Of a DNA stretch of 64,000 nucleotides, positions 47,723 through 55,864 are shown in pieces. The number at the start of each line of letters is the position of its first letter. Position 1 is the first letter of the stretch. The notes below the pieces were generated by a model. It was given only the letters and a program-made list of their open reading frames with translations. It had not been told where the DNA came from and did not search any database. A program made the position numbers and the translations under genes. Source of the stretch: Agromyces sp. Soil535 (GTDB lineage Bacteria; Actinomycetota; Actinomycetes; Actinomycetales; Microbacteriaceae). The stretch is from assembly GCF_001428255.1 (NCBI RefSeq), contig NZ_LMRW01000009.1, positions 1 to 64,000 of the forward strand, given 5' to 3'.

Positions 47723-48871
47723 TCAGCCCCGCAGCGACGCGAAGAACGCCCTGATGTCGCCGGCCAGCACCGAGGGCACCTCGAGTGCCGCGTAATGGCC
47801 GCCCTCCTCGAAGCGGCTCCAGTGCACGATGTTCGAGTTGTCGCGCTCGGCGAACACCTTGATCGTCTGGAAGTCGTCCTTGAACACCGCCACTCCGGTG
47901 GGGGCCGCGTTCACCTGCGGCTCGGCCTGGGCACGGGCGTTCTCGAGGTAGCTCCGGCTCATGCCGGCCGCGGCATTCGCGAACCAGTTCACGGAGACCT
48001 CGGTGAGGATCTTCTCGAGTGGCACGAGGGACGTGCCATTGCCGAAGGAGTTGAACAGCTCGCTGTACGCGAGCAGGCCGACGGGCGAGTCACTGAGCCC
48101 GACCGCGACGGTCTGCGGCCGGCTGGCGTTCATCGTGTTGTAGCCGCCGACGGACTGGAACCACTTCATGTGCTCGAGTCCCGCGTAGTCCTGCGGCTCG
48201 AGGCGCTCGAACTCGCTCGGGTCGCCCGACGGGAACGAGAAGAGCTGCAGCACGTGCAGGCCGAGGAAGCCGTCAGGGCTCAGCAGGCCGAGCTCGCGGG
48301 CGACCATCGCGCCGTTGTCGGAGCCGTGGATGCCGTACTCGGCATACCCCAGCCGGTGCATGAGCTCGTCGTACGCGCGCGCCACACGTGCCAGGGTCCA
48401 GCCCGCCTCGGTGACGGGGTTGGAGAAGCCGTAGCCCGGGGCATCCGGGATCACGACGTCGAAGGCGTCCTCGGCGCGACCGCCGTGGGCCACCGGGTCG
48501 ACGAGCTCGTCGATCAGGTCGAGGTAGTCGACGGATGACCCGGGGTAGGTGTGCGCGAGCAGGAGCGGCGTCGCTCCGGGGTGCTCGGAGCGCACGTGGA
48601 TGAAGTGGATCGCCTGGCCGTCGACGTCGGTGATGAAGTGCGGCACGGCGTTGATGCGGGCCTCCTCGGCGCGCCAGTCGAAGCCCGAGCGCCACTGCTC
48701 GACGGCGTCGCGCAGGTACGCGTTCGGCGTGCCGGCGTCCCAGTCGTCGACGGGCGCGGGCTGCGGCAGGCGGGTGCGGGCGAGTCGGTCCATCAGGTCG
48801 TCGAGCTCGGCGTCGGCGACCTCGACGCGGAAGGGGCGGATGTCGGTGCTGGTTGCGGTGATGTTCGTCAT
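47723..48871 (-). CDS. Epoxide hydrolase family protein
   Basis: A 382-residue alpha/beta hydrolase with the N-terminal epoxide hydrolase domain (EHN, PF06441): FRVEVADAELDDLMDRLARTRL and EQWRSGFDWRAEEARIN. The oxyanion segment is LLLAHTYPGSSVDYL, the nucleophile Asp185 lies in GIHGSDNGAMVAREL, and the general base His in FEEGGHYAAL near the C-terminus. It probably hydrolyses an epoxide to a diol, with detoxification as the likely role. The ATG at 48871 is used; the frame extends upstream into the divergent promoter. It is divergent from a WYL regulator. Confidence 0.91.
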   Translation of the reverse strand: MTNITATSTDIRPFRVEVADAELDDLMDRLARTRLPQPAPVDDWDAGTPNAYLRDAVEQWRSGFDWRAEEARINAVPHFITDVDGQAIHFIHVRSEHPGATPLLLAHTYPGSSVDYLDLIDELVDPVAHGGRAEDAFDVVIPDAPGYGFSNPVTEAGWTLARVARAYDELMHRLGYAEYGIHGSDNGAMVARELGLLSPDGFLGLHVLQLFSFPSGDPSEFERLEPQDYAGLEHMKWFQSVGGYNTMNASRPQTVAVGLSDSPVGLLAYSELFNSFGNGTSLVPLEKILTEVSVNWFANAAAGMSRSYLENARAQAEPQVNAAPTGVAVFKDDFQTIKVFAERDNSNIVHWSRFEEGGHYAALEVPSVLAGDIRAFFASLRG

Positions 48872-48934
48872 GTCTTCGACAGTACGGTGCATATAGGCAC
48901 GTTCAGTTCCTAATAGAAGAGGAGAATCAGGTAC

Positions 48935-49888
48935 ATGTCCGACACCGCCGCGCGCCTGCTCGCGCTCCTCTCGCTGCTGCAATCGCGACCCGACTGGACG
49001 GGCACCGAGCTCGCCGCGCGCCTCGGCGTCACGACACGCACCATCCGCAACGACATCGACCGACTGCGAGAGCTCGACTACCCGGTCGACGCGACGCGCG
49101 GCGCAGCCGGCGGCTACCGGCTGGGCGCCGGCGGCAAGCTCCCGCCGCTGCTCCTCGACGACGAAGAGGCCGTGGCGGTGGCCATCGGGCTGCGCGCTGC
49201 GACCGGCATCGCCGGCATCGAGGAGTCGAGCGCCCGAGCGCTCGCGAAGCTCGAGCAGGTACTGCCCTCGCGCTTGCGACCGACGGTGACGGCACTCGCG
49301 ACCGTCGTCGACCGGGCACCCGAGAACACCGGCACGGATGCCCCGGATCCCGAGGTCGACCCCGCGGTGCTCGCCGCCATCGCCGCCGCGATCCGCGACG
49401 CCGAATGGTTCCGCTTCGGCGACCGCGGCACACCGCGTCTCGTCGAGCCGTACCGCCTGCTGAGCTGGGAGCGGCGGTGGTACCTCGTCGGGCGCGACCC
49501 CTCATCGGGCGAATGGGGCACGTTCCGCGCCGACTGGATCGAGCCGCGGATGCCGACCCGGCGACGCTTCTCCCCCACGCCGCTGCCGGGCGGCGACTAC
49601 ACCGCATTCGCGATGCGCTTGATCGCCGCGAGCGGCTGGAAGGTGCACGCGCGCCTGCGCGTCGCCGCACCCGCCGATTCGGTGCTCGCCCGCATCAACC
49701 CGACAGTCGGCGTGGTCGAGTCGATCTCCGACACCGAGTCCGTGCTCGTCACCGGCGCCGACTCGCTCGACACGATCGCCGCGTACATCGGCATGCTCGG
49801 CATGGACTTCACGGTCGAGTCGCCGGCCGAGCTCCGACCGCGGCTGCGCACGCTCGCCGAGCGCTACGCTCGTGCCGCGACGACCTGA
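48935..49888 (+). CDS. WYL-domain transcriptional regulator (YafY-type)
   Basis: A 317-residue regulator. The N-terminal HTH (about 1-60) is RLLALLSLLQSRPDWTGTELAARLGVTTRTIRNDIDRLRELDYPVDATRGAAGGYRL (read as the motifs WTGTELAARLG and TRTIRNDIDRLRELDYPV). It is followed by LLLDDEEAVAVAIGLRAATG, and the WYL domain with VEPYRLLSWERRWYLVGRDP and FRADWIEPRMPT, ending in a WCX-like domain. It is divergent from the epoxide hydrolase gene with a 63-base gap and likely controls it. A ribosome site AGAGGAGAATC precedes the ATG at 48935. Confidence 0.93.
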   Translation: MSDTAARLLALLSLLQSRPDWTGTELAARLGVTTRTIRNDIDRLRELDYPVDATRGAAGGYRLGAGGKLPPLLLDDEEAVAVAIGLRAATGIAGIEESSARALAKLEQVLPSRLRPTVTALATVVDRAPENTGTDAPDPEVDPAVLAAIAAAIRDAEWFRFGDRGTPRLVEPYRLLSWERRWYLVGRDPSSGEWGTFRADWIEPRMPTRRRFSPTPLPGGDYTAFAMRLIAASGWKVHARLRVAAPADSVLARINPTVGVVESISDTESVLVTGADSLDTIAAYIGMLGMDFTVESPAELRPRLRTLAERYARAATT

Positions 49889-49928
49889 CGTGACACGTCA
49901 GACCGCGGCGTATCGTGATGCCACGCAG

Positions 49929-49960
49929 AGAGGGCGTGCCCCGACCGCGGCGCGCCCTCT
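49929..49960. terminator. Hairpin between convergent genes
   Basis: AGAGGGCG (49929-49936) pairs with CGCCCTCT (49953-49960), with a 16-nt loop, between the WYL regulator and the small secreted protein gene. Confidence 0.6.
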
Positions 49961-49977
49961 CCACCCGATGGCGGGGG

Positions 49978-50253
49978 TCAGCAGTGCGTCGCATCGTTGC
50001 CATCGATCGAGGCGAGCAACGTGCCCAGACCTCCGGGACCTTCGACGTTGAAGAGTCGCGCGACATTGCCGATCCCGAGACGCGGCTCGTCGAAGGAGCT
50101 GGCGTGGGCACCGAGCCCCCCGTCAGAGCGAGCCGCCTGCGACGAGACGACGCCCCAGCAGTTGCTTCCGTCCGCAGCGACGGCGGGTGCGGCCAGGGCG
50201 AGGCTGGCCATGATGCCGAGTACCCCGGCAACAGCGAGAGTGCGAGTACGCAT
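49978..50253 (-). CDS. Small secreted protein of unknown function (91 aa)
   Basis: A 91-residue protein with a clear Sec signal peptide (MRTRTLAVAGVLGIMASLAL followed by AAPAVAA). The mature part of about 64 residues has two cysteines, one in SNCWGVV near its start and one as the last residue (NDATHC), which could form a disulfide joining the ends. The ATG is preceded by GGAGGTTCTC, a strong ribosome site. I do not recognise a family. It is downstream of panD but separated by about 160 bases. Confidence 0.75.
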   Translation of the reverse strand: MRTRTLAVAGVLGIMASLALAAPAVAADGSNCWGVVSSQAARSDGGLGAHASSFDEPRLGIGNVARLFNVEGPGGLGTLLASIDGNDATHC

Positions 50254-50414
50254 GAGAACCTCCTGATGGAAGGGCGGTCCGAGTGGCCGCCTGATCGGTG
50301 TTCGTCACCGACCCGCCCGCCGGATTGGAATGGATCCACCACCGGCGTCACGCGAGGGCCGCAGCGGGGTGGGTGTCCGGTCGGTGCAGCCGGCCGAGCG
50401 GCTGAGGCCGCCGC

Positions 50415-50831
50415 TCAGACGGCGAGCGGCGGGCGACGGAGCCAGGCCGCCGGCTCGGGCGGCGCCGCGGCATCCGCACCCAGGGCGCTGATGCGGTTCT
50501 CGTCGTCGACGTGCACGATGCGCGGCCGCCAGGCACGTGCCGCGGCGTCGTCGAACTGCGCGTAGGAGATGACGATGACGAGGTCGCCCGCGTGCACGAG
50601 ATGGGCGGCGGCGCCGTTGACGCCGATCACGCCGCTGCCCCGCTCCCCCTCGATGACGTAGGTCTCGAGACGCGCCCCGTTGGTGACGTCGACGACGGCC
50701 ACCTGCTCGCCGGGCAGCAGCTCGGCGGCATCCATGAGGTCTCGGTCGATCGTCAACGAGCCGACGTAGTGCAGGTCGGCGTGCGTGACGGTGGCGCGGT
50801 GGATCTTGGACTTGAGCATCGAGCGCAGCAC
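50415..50831 (-). CDS. panD: Aspartate 1-decarboxylase (PanD)
   Basis: A 138-residue PanD, which makes beta-alanine for coenzyme A from aspartate. Starting at GTG 50831, the protein begins as [20 protein letters not shown] and the self-cleavage pair is Gly24-Ser25 (HYVGSLTID), the same numbering as in characterised enzymes; ATG 50819 would shorten it by four residues. Other conserved parts are [20 protein letters not shown] and [20 protein letters not shown]. The proenzyme cleaves itself to form a pyruvoyl cofactor at Ser25. panB and panC are not adjacent. A GAGCGGC/GCCGCTC hairpin overlaps the stop codon. Confidence 0.96.
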   Translation of the reverse strand: MLRSMLKSKIHRATVTHADLHYVGSLTIDRDLMDAAELLPGEQVAVVDVTNGARLETYVIEGERGSGVIGVNGAAAHLVHAGDLVIVISYAQFDDAAARAWRPRIVHVDDENRISALGADAAAPPEPAAWLRRPPLAV

Positions 50832-50890
50832 GGTGCCGAGCCTAACGCGTCGACACCGATGCCTCCCCGCCGTGCGAGAGGGTTCGTTTC

Positions 50891-50930
50891 TTGACACTTG
50901 ATAATTTATTGACAGCTGTATAGTATCTCG
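50891..50930 (+). promoter_or_regulatory. AT-rich promoter/operator upstream of tetR-cocE operon
   Basis: Two TTGACA boxes (50891-50896 and 50909-50914), a palindrome ACAGCTGT (50912-50919) and a TATAGT element (50919-50924) lie in a 40-base AT-rich stretch just before the tetR start at 50933. The spacing of boxes is not canonical, so the exact promoter is uncertain; the palindrome is a candidate TetR site. Confidence 0.5.
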
Positions 50931-50932
50931 AC

Positions 50933-51556
50933 ATGACGATCGAATCGACGGCAGCATCCCAAGACAAACGGGTACGCCGTTCGCGGGCGGCGCTCATGCG
51001 AGCCGCGATCGCCCTCGTCAGCGAACGGGGTACGGCCGCGATCGCCATCTCCGAGATCGCCGATGCTGCCGACGTGAGTCGCCCGGTCTTGTACCAGCAC
51101 TTCGGCGATCGCGACACCCTGCTCCTGGAGAGCGCGCTCGATCTGGTGGAACGCGAGCTGCTACCACGCATCGCCGACCCAGATCACGACGTGACCAGCC
51201 ACGGGCGCGCGCTCGCGCTGGCACGCCACTTCGCCGACCACCGGGCGTTCTACCGGGCGATGCTGACGAGCTCGTGCGGGTTCGCACTGAACAGGGCGCT
51301 CTCGGGTCTGTTCATCCCGGTGAACCGGCAGCTCGTGCAGCGGGCGTTCGGCGACACCCTCGACCCGCAGAGCGCTGACGACCTGGCGAGGTTCCTGACC
51401 GGCGCCGGAGCCGCCTTCGTCAACACGTGGGTCATCGAGGGTGCCGACCCGCTCGACCCCGAGGAGTTCACCGATCGGCACATGCGGATGCTGCCGCTCG
51501 CGACCGCCGCACTGCGCCACTCGACCACACGACACGACATGGAGCCCGACACATGA
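50933..51556 (+). CDS. TetR/AcrR family regulator
   Basis: A 207-residue TetR regulator. The HTH (about 14-62) is [49 protein letters not shown]. The ligand domain contains [20 protein letters not shown] and [20 protein letters not shown], typical of TetR_C_33/mycofactocin-unrelated actinobacterial TetRs. It overlaps the following hydrolase gene by 4 bp (ATGA), so it is autoregulated together with that gene, and the hydrolase substrate or product may be the inducer. Confidence 0.92.
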   Translation: MTIESTAASQDKRVRRSRAALMRAAIALVSERGTAAIAISEIADAADVSRPVLYQHFGDRDTLLLESALDLVERELLPRIADPDHDVTSHGRALALARHFADHRAFYRAMLTSSCGFALNRALSGLFIPVNRQLVQRAFGDTLDPQSADDLARFLTGAGAAFVNTWVIEGADPLDPEEFTDRHMRMLPLATAALRHSTTRHDMEPDT

Positions 51557-53175
51557 ACCTGATGAGCCATCTCCTCGAGCGCAAGCTCGAGTTGCCACCG
51601 CCGTTGACACGCGACCTCGTCGTGCAACGCGATCTTCGAGTACCGATGCCCGACGGAGTCGAGTTGCTGGCAGACCTTTGGGCTCCACGGCACGGCGGGG
51701 AGGGGCTGCCGACCGCGCTCCTGCGCTCCCCGTATGGGCGGGCGGGCATCTTCGGCGCATACATGGCAAGGCCGCTGGCCGAGCGCGGATTCCAGGTCCT
51801 GATGCAGAGTGTCCGCGGCGGGTTCGGCTCCGGCGGAACCTTCGCACCGATGCGACAGGAGCGCGCGGACGGCCTCGCGACACTCGATTGGGTCGTGAAA
51901 CAGCCCTGGTTCGGCGACTCGATCGTGCTCGTCGGCGGGAGCTACCTCGGGTTCGTGCAGTGGGCGGTGGCCGATCGGTTGCCGCCGCAGGTCAAGGCGA
52001 TGATCCCGCAGGTGACCGAGTCGGCGCTCACCCTTGAGTTCATGCGTGCGGACGGGAGGGCGCTCGAGCTGCCGTTCGAGTGGGGCGTCCAGATCGCCGT
52101 GCAGGAACGCCCCGGGGCGATGTTCCGGAGGGGGCGCCAGGCGAAGAAGACCGCTCGCGCGATGTCTACGCTGCCGCTCGATCGAGCCGATGCCGCCGCC
52201 ATCGGCCACGGCTCCACGTACATCCACGACGTCCTCGCGCACGACGCGACCGACGAGTACTGGGCCGAAATCGACCACTCCCACCGCGTGGCCGACGTGA
52301 GCGTACCGGTCAGCTCGATCGGCGGCTGGTACGACATCTTCCTGCCCGGCCAGCTCCGCGACTTCCGGCTCCTGAACGATGCGGGCCGTCCCGCGCGGTT
52401 GACCATCGGCCCGTGGACGCATGCGGAGTTCACGAACGTCACCGTGCTGGAGGCAGTCGAGTTCGGACTCGCGCACGCACGCGGCGAGCAACCGGCCGAC
52501 CGCGCGCTGGTACGGCTGTTCGTGATGGGCGAGGACGCGTGGCGCGACTTCGACTCCTGGCCGCCGAAGGGCTACGAGCCGCATCGCTTCCACCTGCAGG
52601 CCGACGGTGGACTGTCCGGCGAGCAGCCTGTGGAATCGGAGCCCGACCGGTATCGCTACGACCCGGCCGATCCCACTCCCGGCGCCGGCGGCATCAGCAT
52701 CACGAATGGCGGTCGCGTCGACAACACCGCCCTCGAGGCCCGGACCGATGTGCTCACGTACACCACCGCCGTCCTCGAGGAGGATGTCGAGATCATCGGC
52801 GAGGTCAGCGCCGAGATCTGGTTCCGCTCCAGCCTCGCCGACGCCGACGTCTTCGTCCGCCTCTGCGATGTCGACCCCGACGGCCGCTCCCACAACATCT
52901 GCGACGGCCTGATCAGCCTCTCGGGCGCCGACGAGCTCTCCCGTGCCACCGTACGGCTCTGGCCGACCGCCTACCGCTTCGCGGGCGGCCACCGCATCAG
53001 GCTGCAGGTCTCGAGCGGCGCGTTCCCGCGCTATGCCCGCAATCCCGGCACCGGCGAGCCGATCGCCAGCGCGACCACCCTTCTGGCTGCCGAACAAGCG
53101 GTCTACCACGACCCCGGCCACCCGTCGGCGGTGATCCTGCCTGTCCGGACGGCGGCCGCGGCCGAGGTCGCGTAA
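51553..53175 (+). CDS. CocE/NonD family alpha/beta hydrolase
   Basis: A 540-residue hydrolase of the CocE/NonD family (X-Pro dipeptidyl peptidase S15-like, acyl esterase). The triad is visible: Ser130 in VGGSYLGFVQ, Asp261 in IGGWYDIFLPG and His290 in GPWTHAEF. The C-terminal beta-sandwich (PepX_C) includes VLTYTTAVLEEDVEIIGEVS and FVRLCDVDPDGRSHN. There is no signal peptide, so it is cytoplasmic. Family members cleave esters such as cocaine or cephalosporin esters, or dipeptides; the natural substrate here is unknown. It is co-transcribed with a TetR gene. Confidence 0.94.
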   Translation: MNLMSHLLERKLELPPPLTRDLVVQRDLRVPMPDGVELLADLWAPRHGGEGLPTALLRSPYGRAGIFGAYMARPLAERGFQVLMQSVRGGFGSGGTFAPMRQERADGLATLDWVVKQPWFGDSIVLVGGSYLGFVQWAVADRLPPQVKAMIPQVTESALTLEFMRADGRALELPFEWGVQIAVQERPGAMFRRGRQAKKTARAMSTLPLDRADAAAIGHGSTYIHDVLAHDATDEYWAEIDHSHRVADVSVPVSSIGGWYDIFLPGQLRDFRLLNDAGRPARLTIGPWTHAEFTNVTVLEAVEFGLAHARGEQPADRALVRLFVMGEDAWRDFDSWPPKGYEPHRFHLQADGGLSGEQPVESEPDRYRYDPADPTPGAGGISITNGGRVDNTALEARTDVLTYTTAVLEEDVEIIGEVSAEIWFRSSLADADVFVRLCDVDPDGRSHNICDGLISLSGADELSRATVRLWPTAYRFAGGHRIRLQVSSGAFPRYARNPGTGEPIASATTLLAAEQAVYHDPGHPSAVILPVRTAAAAEVA

Positions 53176-53213
53176 CGCTACGCGCGCCCCGCCGACGGTG
53201 GGAGGCTGGAACC

Positions 53214-53678
53214 ATGACGACGATCGAACGCCACGTGGACATCGCAGCATCACCCGAAGTCGTGTTCGACCTCGTCTGCAACCTGCACGGCTACGGCCGC
53301 TGGCTGCCGTCGGCCGGCGACTACGAGGGCACGAGCGAGATCTCTCCCCCGCCGATGGCCGTCGGCACCACCTACGTGGAGCGCAGCCGGCGCGGTGTCC
53401 GGCACGGAGTCGTCATCGCGCTCGCACGCCCCGACGTCGTCGCGTTCCGGCAGCCGATGACCCTGCGCCCCAGCCTGGCCGGCACGATCGACAGCACGGT
53501 GTCCATGTCCGTCTCCGCGAACTCGATCGGTGCGCGCGTCACGCGGACGGTGGAGCTTGGCATCCCCAGGCGGCTCGCGCTCGTGCGCTCGATCGTCGTG
53601 GGGCGCTACGCCCGCGAGAGCGAGCGGATGCTCCGTGCGCTGAAGGCGTTCGCGGAGATGCCCGGCGATCCTGATTAG
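53214..53678 (+). CDS. SRPBCC family protein
   Basis: A 154-residue protein with the START/Bet v1-like SRPBCC fold. The first strand and helix are TTIERHVDIAASPEVVFDLVCNLHGYGRW, shortened here to TIERHVDIAASPEVVFDLV; then LPSAGDYEGTSE, and VGTTYVERSRRG. The last helix is YARESERMLRALKAFAE. Members bind hydrophobic ligands or act as polyketide cyclases; the specific role is unknown. The ATG at 53214 follows GGGAGGCTGGAACC. It lies 38 bases after the cocE-like gene and may belong to the same operon. Confidence 0.85.
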   Translation: MTTIERHVDIAASPEVVFDLVCNLHGYGRWLPSAGDYEGTSEISPPPMAVGTTYVERSRRGVRHGVVIALARPDVVAFRQPMTLRPSLAGTIDSTVSMSVSANSIGARVTRTVELGIPRRLALVRSIVVGRYARESERMLRALKAFAEMPGDPD

Positions 53679-53814
53679 CCGCGACGAGTGGCCCCCGGCT
53701 CGCTGCCGAGAACGGGACATCCGGTCACCGTGGGTTCTTCCGGTCGACACCTGACGCGCCTAGCGTGAGGTAATCAGTCGTACACCGCCGAGGAAGCCGT
53801 TGAAGGAGAAGCGC

Positions 53815-55089
53815 ATGTCCACGAGACACCGCCGCACCACCGCAGCACTGACCGCTACCGCCACCCTGATCGGAGCCGCCGCCGTCACGGCGCTGGCCGG
53901 CCCGGCCGCTGCCGCCCCGCCGGGCGACGAGCTCGGCCCCACCGACCTCCGCGTCGCGACCTTCAACCTTTCGCTCAACCGGAACGCGCCCGGTCAGCTC
54001 GTGGCCGACCTCACCACCGGCGCGAACGTGCAGGCGAAGACGGTGGCGGAGATCATCCAGCGCGCGAACCCCGACATCGTGCTGCTCAACGAGTTCGACT
54101 TCGTGCCCGACGGGCTCGCGGCCGACCTCTTCCGCGACAACTACCTCGAGGTGTCGCAGGGCGGCGCCGACCCGGTCGAGTACCCGTACGCGTTCGTCGC
54201 ACCGTCGAACACCGGCATCGCGAGCGGCTTCGACCTCAACAACAACGGCGTGACGGTCACCACCCCGCTCGCGCCGGGCTACGGCGACGACGCCCTCGGC
54301 TTCGGCCAGTTCGAGGGCCAGTTCGGCATGGCGGTCCTGTCGAAGTACCCGATCCTCGAGGAGGACGTGCGCACCTTCCAGCACTTCCTCTGGAAGGACA
54401 TGCCCGGCGCCCTGCTCCCCGACGACCCGAACACCGCCGCGCCCGCCGACTGGTACTCCCCCGAGGAGCTCGACGTGTTCCGCCTCTCGAGCAAGTCGCA
54501 CTGGGACGTGCCGGTCGACGTGAACGGCAGCACCGTGCACGTGCTCGCGGCGCACCCGACGCCACCGGTGTTCGACGGCCCCGAGGACCGCAACGGGCTT
54601 CGCAACCACGACGAGATCAGGTTCTGGGCCGACTACATCACGCCCGGTCCGGCATCGCGGTACATCACGGATGACGCGGGGCAGGCGGGCGGGCTGAAGC
54701 CCGGCGAGTCGTTCGTGATCCTCGGCGACCAGAACGCCGACCCGTTCGACGGCGACTCGGTGGAGGTCGCGATCCACCAACTGCTCGACCACCCGCGGGT
54801 GACCGACTCCATGCCCATGTCCGACGGGGCGGCCGAGGCATCCGTGCTCCAGGGCGGCGCGAACCTCACGCACGAGGGCGATCCGAGTCTCGACACCGCC
54901 GACTTCGCCGACACCGCGCCGGGGAACCTGCGCGCCGACTACGTGCTCCCGTCGCGCGACCTGCGGGTGATGGACGCCGCCGTGTTCTGGCCGACCACGA
55001 CCGACCCGCTCTTCCGGCTCACGGGCGCGTTCCCGTTCCCTTCGAGCGACCACCGGCTCGTGTGGGTGGACTTGCGGGTGCACCCCTGA
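53815..55089 (+). CDS. Secreted endonuclease/exonuclease/phosphatase family protein
   Basis: A 424-residue secreted protein with a Sec or Tat-like signal peptide (STRHRRTTAALTATATLIGA, then ALAGPAAAAPP). The catalytic domain is of the EEP superfamily: DLRVATFNLSLNRN, VLLNEFDFVPDG, SKYPILEEDVRTF, VHVLAAHPTPP, SFVILGDQNADPFDGD and PSSDHRLVWVDL, which contains the final Asp-His. The metal ligands Asn, Glu, Asp, Asn and His are thus all present. Many secreted actinobacterial members are phosphodiesterases or nucleases and help to obtain phosphate; the substrate is not settled. The ATG at 53815 follows AAGGAGAAGC. A strong hairpin follows the gene. Confidence 0.92.
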   Translation: MSTRHRRTTAALTATATLIGAAAVTALAGPAAAAPPGDELGPTDLRVATFNLSLNRNAPGQLVADLTTGANVQAKTVAEIIQRANPDIVLLNEFDFVPDGLAADLFRDNYLEVSQGGADPVEYPYAFVAPSNTGIASGFDLNNNGVTVTTPLAPGYGDDALGFGQFEGQFGMAVLSKYPILEEDVRTFQHFLWKDMPGALLPDDPNTAAPADWYSPEELDVFRLSSKSHWDVPVDVNGSTVHVLAAHPTPPVFDGPEDRNGLRNHDEIRFWADYITPGPASRYITDDAGQAGGLKPGESFVILGDQNADPFDGDSVEVAIHQLLDHPRVTDSMPMSDGAAEASVLQGGANLTHEGDPSLDTADFADTAPGNLRADYVLPSRDLRVMDAAVFWPTTTDPLFRLTGAFPFPSSDHRLVWVDLRVHP

Positions 55090-55130
55090 CCGGTTCGCGT
55101 GGGCGGTGACGCCGCCCCGGGGAAGGCGAC

Positions 55131-55161
55131 GGATGCCGCGGGCACTGCGCCCGCGGCATCC
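55131..55161. terminator. Bidirectional hairpin made of inverted GGATGCC motifs
   Basis: GGATGCCGCGGGC (55131-55143) pairs perfectly over 13 bp with GCCCGCGGCATCC (55149-55161), with a 5-nt loop. It lies between the convergent EEP gene and a small secreted protein gene. Confidence 0.85.
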
Positions 55162-55181
55162 GCGCGTCGTGACGGAGTCTC

Positions 55182-55613
55182 CTACAGCTCGACGCTGTGC
55201 GACTTCCAGGCCTTCCAGGTGTTGCTCGTGCATTCCATGGTGACCGACAGGGATGCAGGGCGGACCTCCCAGTTGAGGTAGTCGCCCGAGATGCCGCTCC
55301 AGTAGTTCTTCGAGGACTCGTCGGCAGCGTCGACGGGGGTCGGGTACTTCGGGTTGATCGTGACCGCGACCAACGTGTCGCTGACGACGCGAACGCCGTG
55401 CGGCGCCCAGCGGCCCGCGGCGTAGAACTCGTCGTAGAGGTACGGGTGGCTCGGCGGACAGGTGCCGCCGTAGGTCCCGGCCTCGAAGGGCTGCAGGTCG
55501 CCGCGGTTGAAGACGAAGACCTGGATCACCTCGAGGTCGGGGTCGGTCGTCGTCGCGGTCGGCGCGAGCGTCGTGAGGGCGAGCGCCGTGGCGACGGCAG
55601 CGGTGGCGAACAT
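55182..55613 (-). CDS. Secreted protein of unknown function (143 aa)
   Basis: A 143-residue protein with a signal peptide (MFATAAVATALALTTLAP). The mature part has YGGTCPPSHPYLYDEFYAAG with one cysteine and VTMECTSNTWKAW with another near the C-terminus, so one disulfide is likely. The rest is rich in aromatic residues (NYWSGISGDYLNW). I do not recognise a family. ATG 55613 is preferred because GGAG lies eight bases upstream; an upstream ATG near 55676 falls inside the palindromic promoter element. It is divergent from the ABC importer operon. Confidence 0.72.
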   Translation of the reverse strand: MFATAAVATALALTTLAPTATTTDPDLEVIQVFVFNRGDLQPFEAGTYGGTCPPSHPYLYDEFYAAGRWAPHGVRVVSDTLVAVTINPKYPTPVDAADESSKNYWSGISGDYLNWEVRPASLSVTMECTSNTWKAWKSHSVEL

Positions 55614-55675
55614 CAGTGTGGCTCCAATCGAGTGTCGGGTGGCGGGGTTCCGCCGCCCTGGGCTCGAGAGTACCA

Positions 55676-55691
55676 TACTAGTATATTAGTA
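55676..55691. promoter_or_regulatory. TACTA-N6-TAGTA palindrome in divergent promoter region
   Basis: TACTAGTATATTAGTA has perfect 5-bp outer arms and matches its own reverse complement at 14 of 16 positions. It is a rare AT-rich island in the 250-base gap between the secreted protein gene and the ABC importer; the rest of the gap shows no other feature. GntR or TetR-type operators look like this, but no regulator gene is adjacent. The TATATT inside could also serve as a -10 box. Confidence 0.5.
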
Positions 55692-55864
55692 CGCAACCAG
55701 CGCGCCCTTCCGCGGATCCCCGAACGGTCGATCGCGGTTCATCCGCCATTCACCCCGCCGGCCCGCGCACGACGACTCTCCTCCCTACCGTTGCCTCGGC
55801 TCCCCCCGGTTCTCCACGCCCGTCCCACAGCGCGGGCGGCCGAGCGGCGCCATACGGAGGACAC

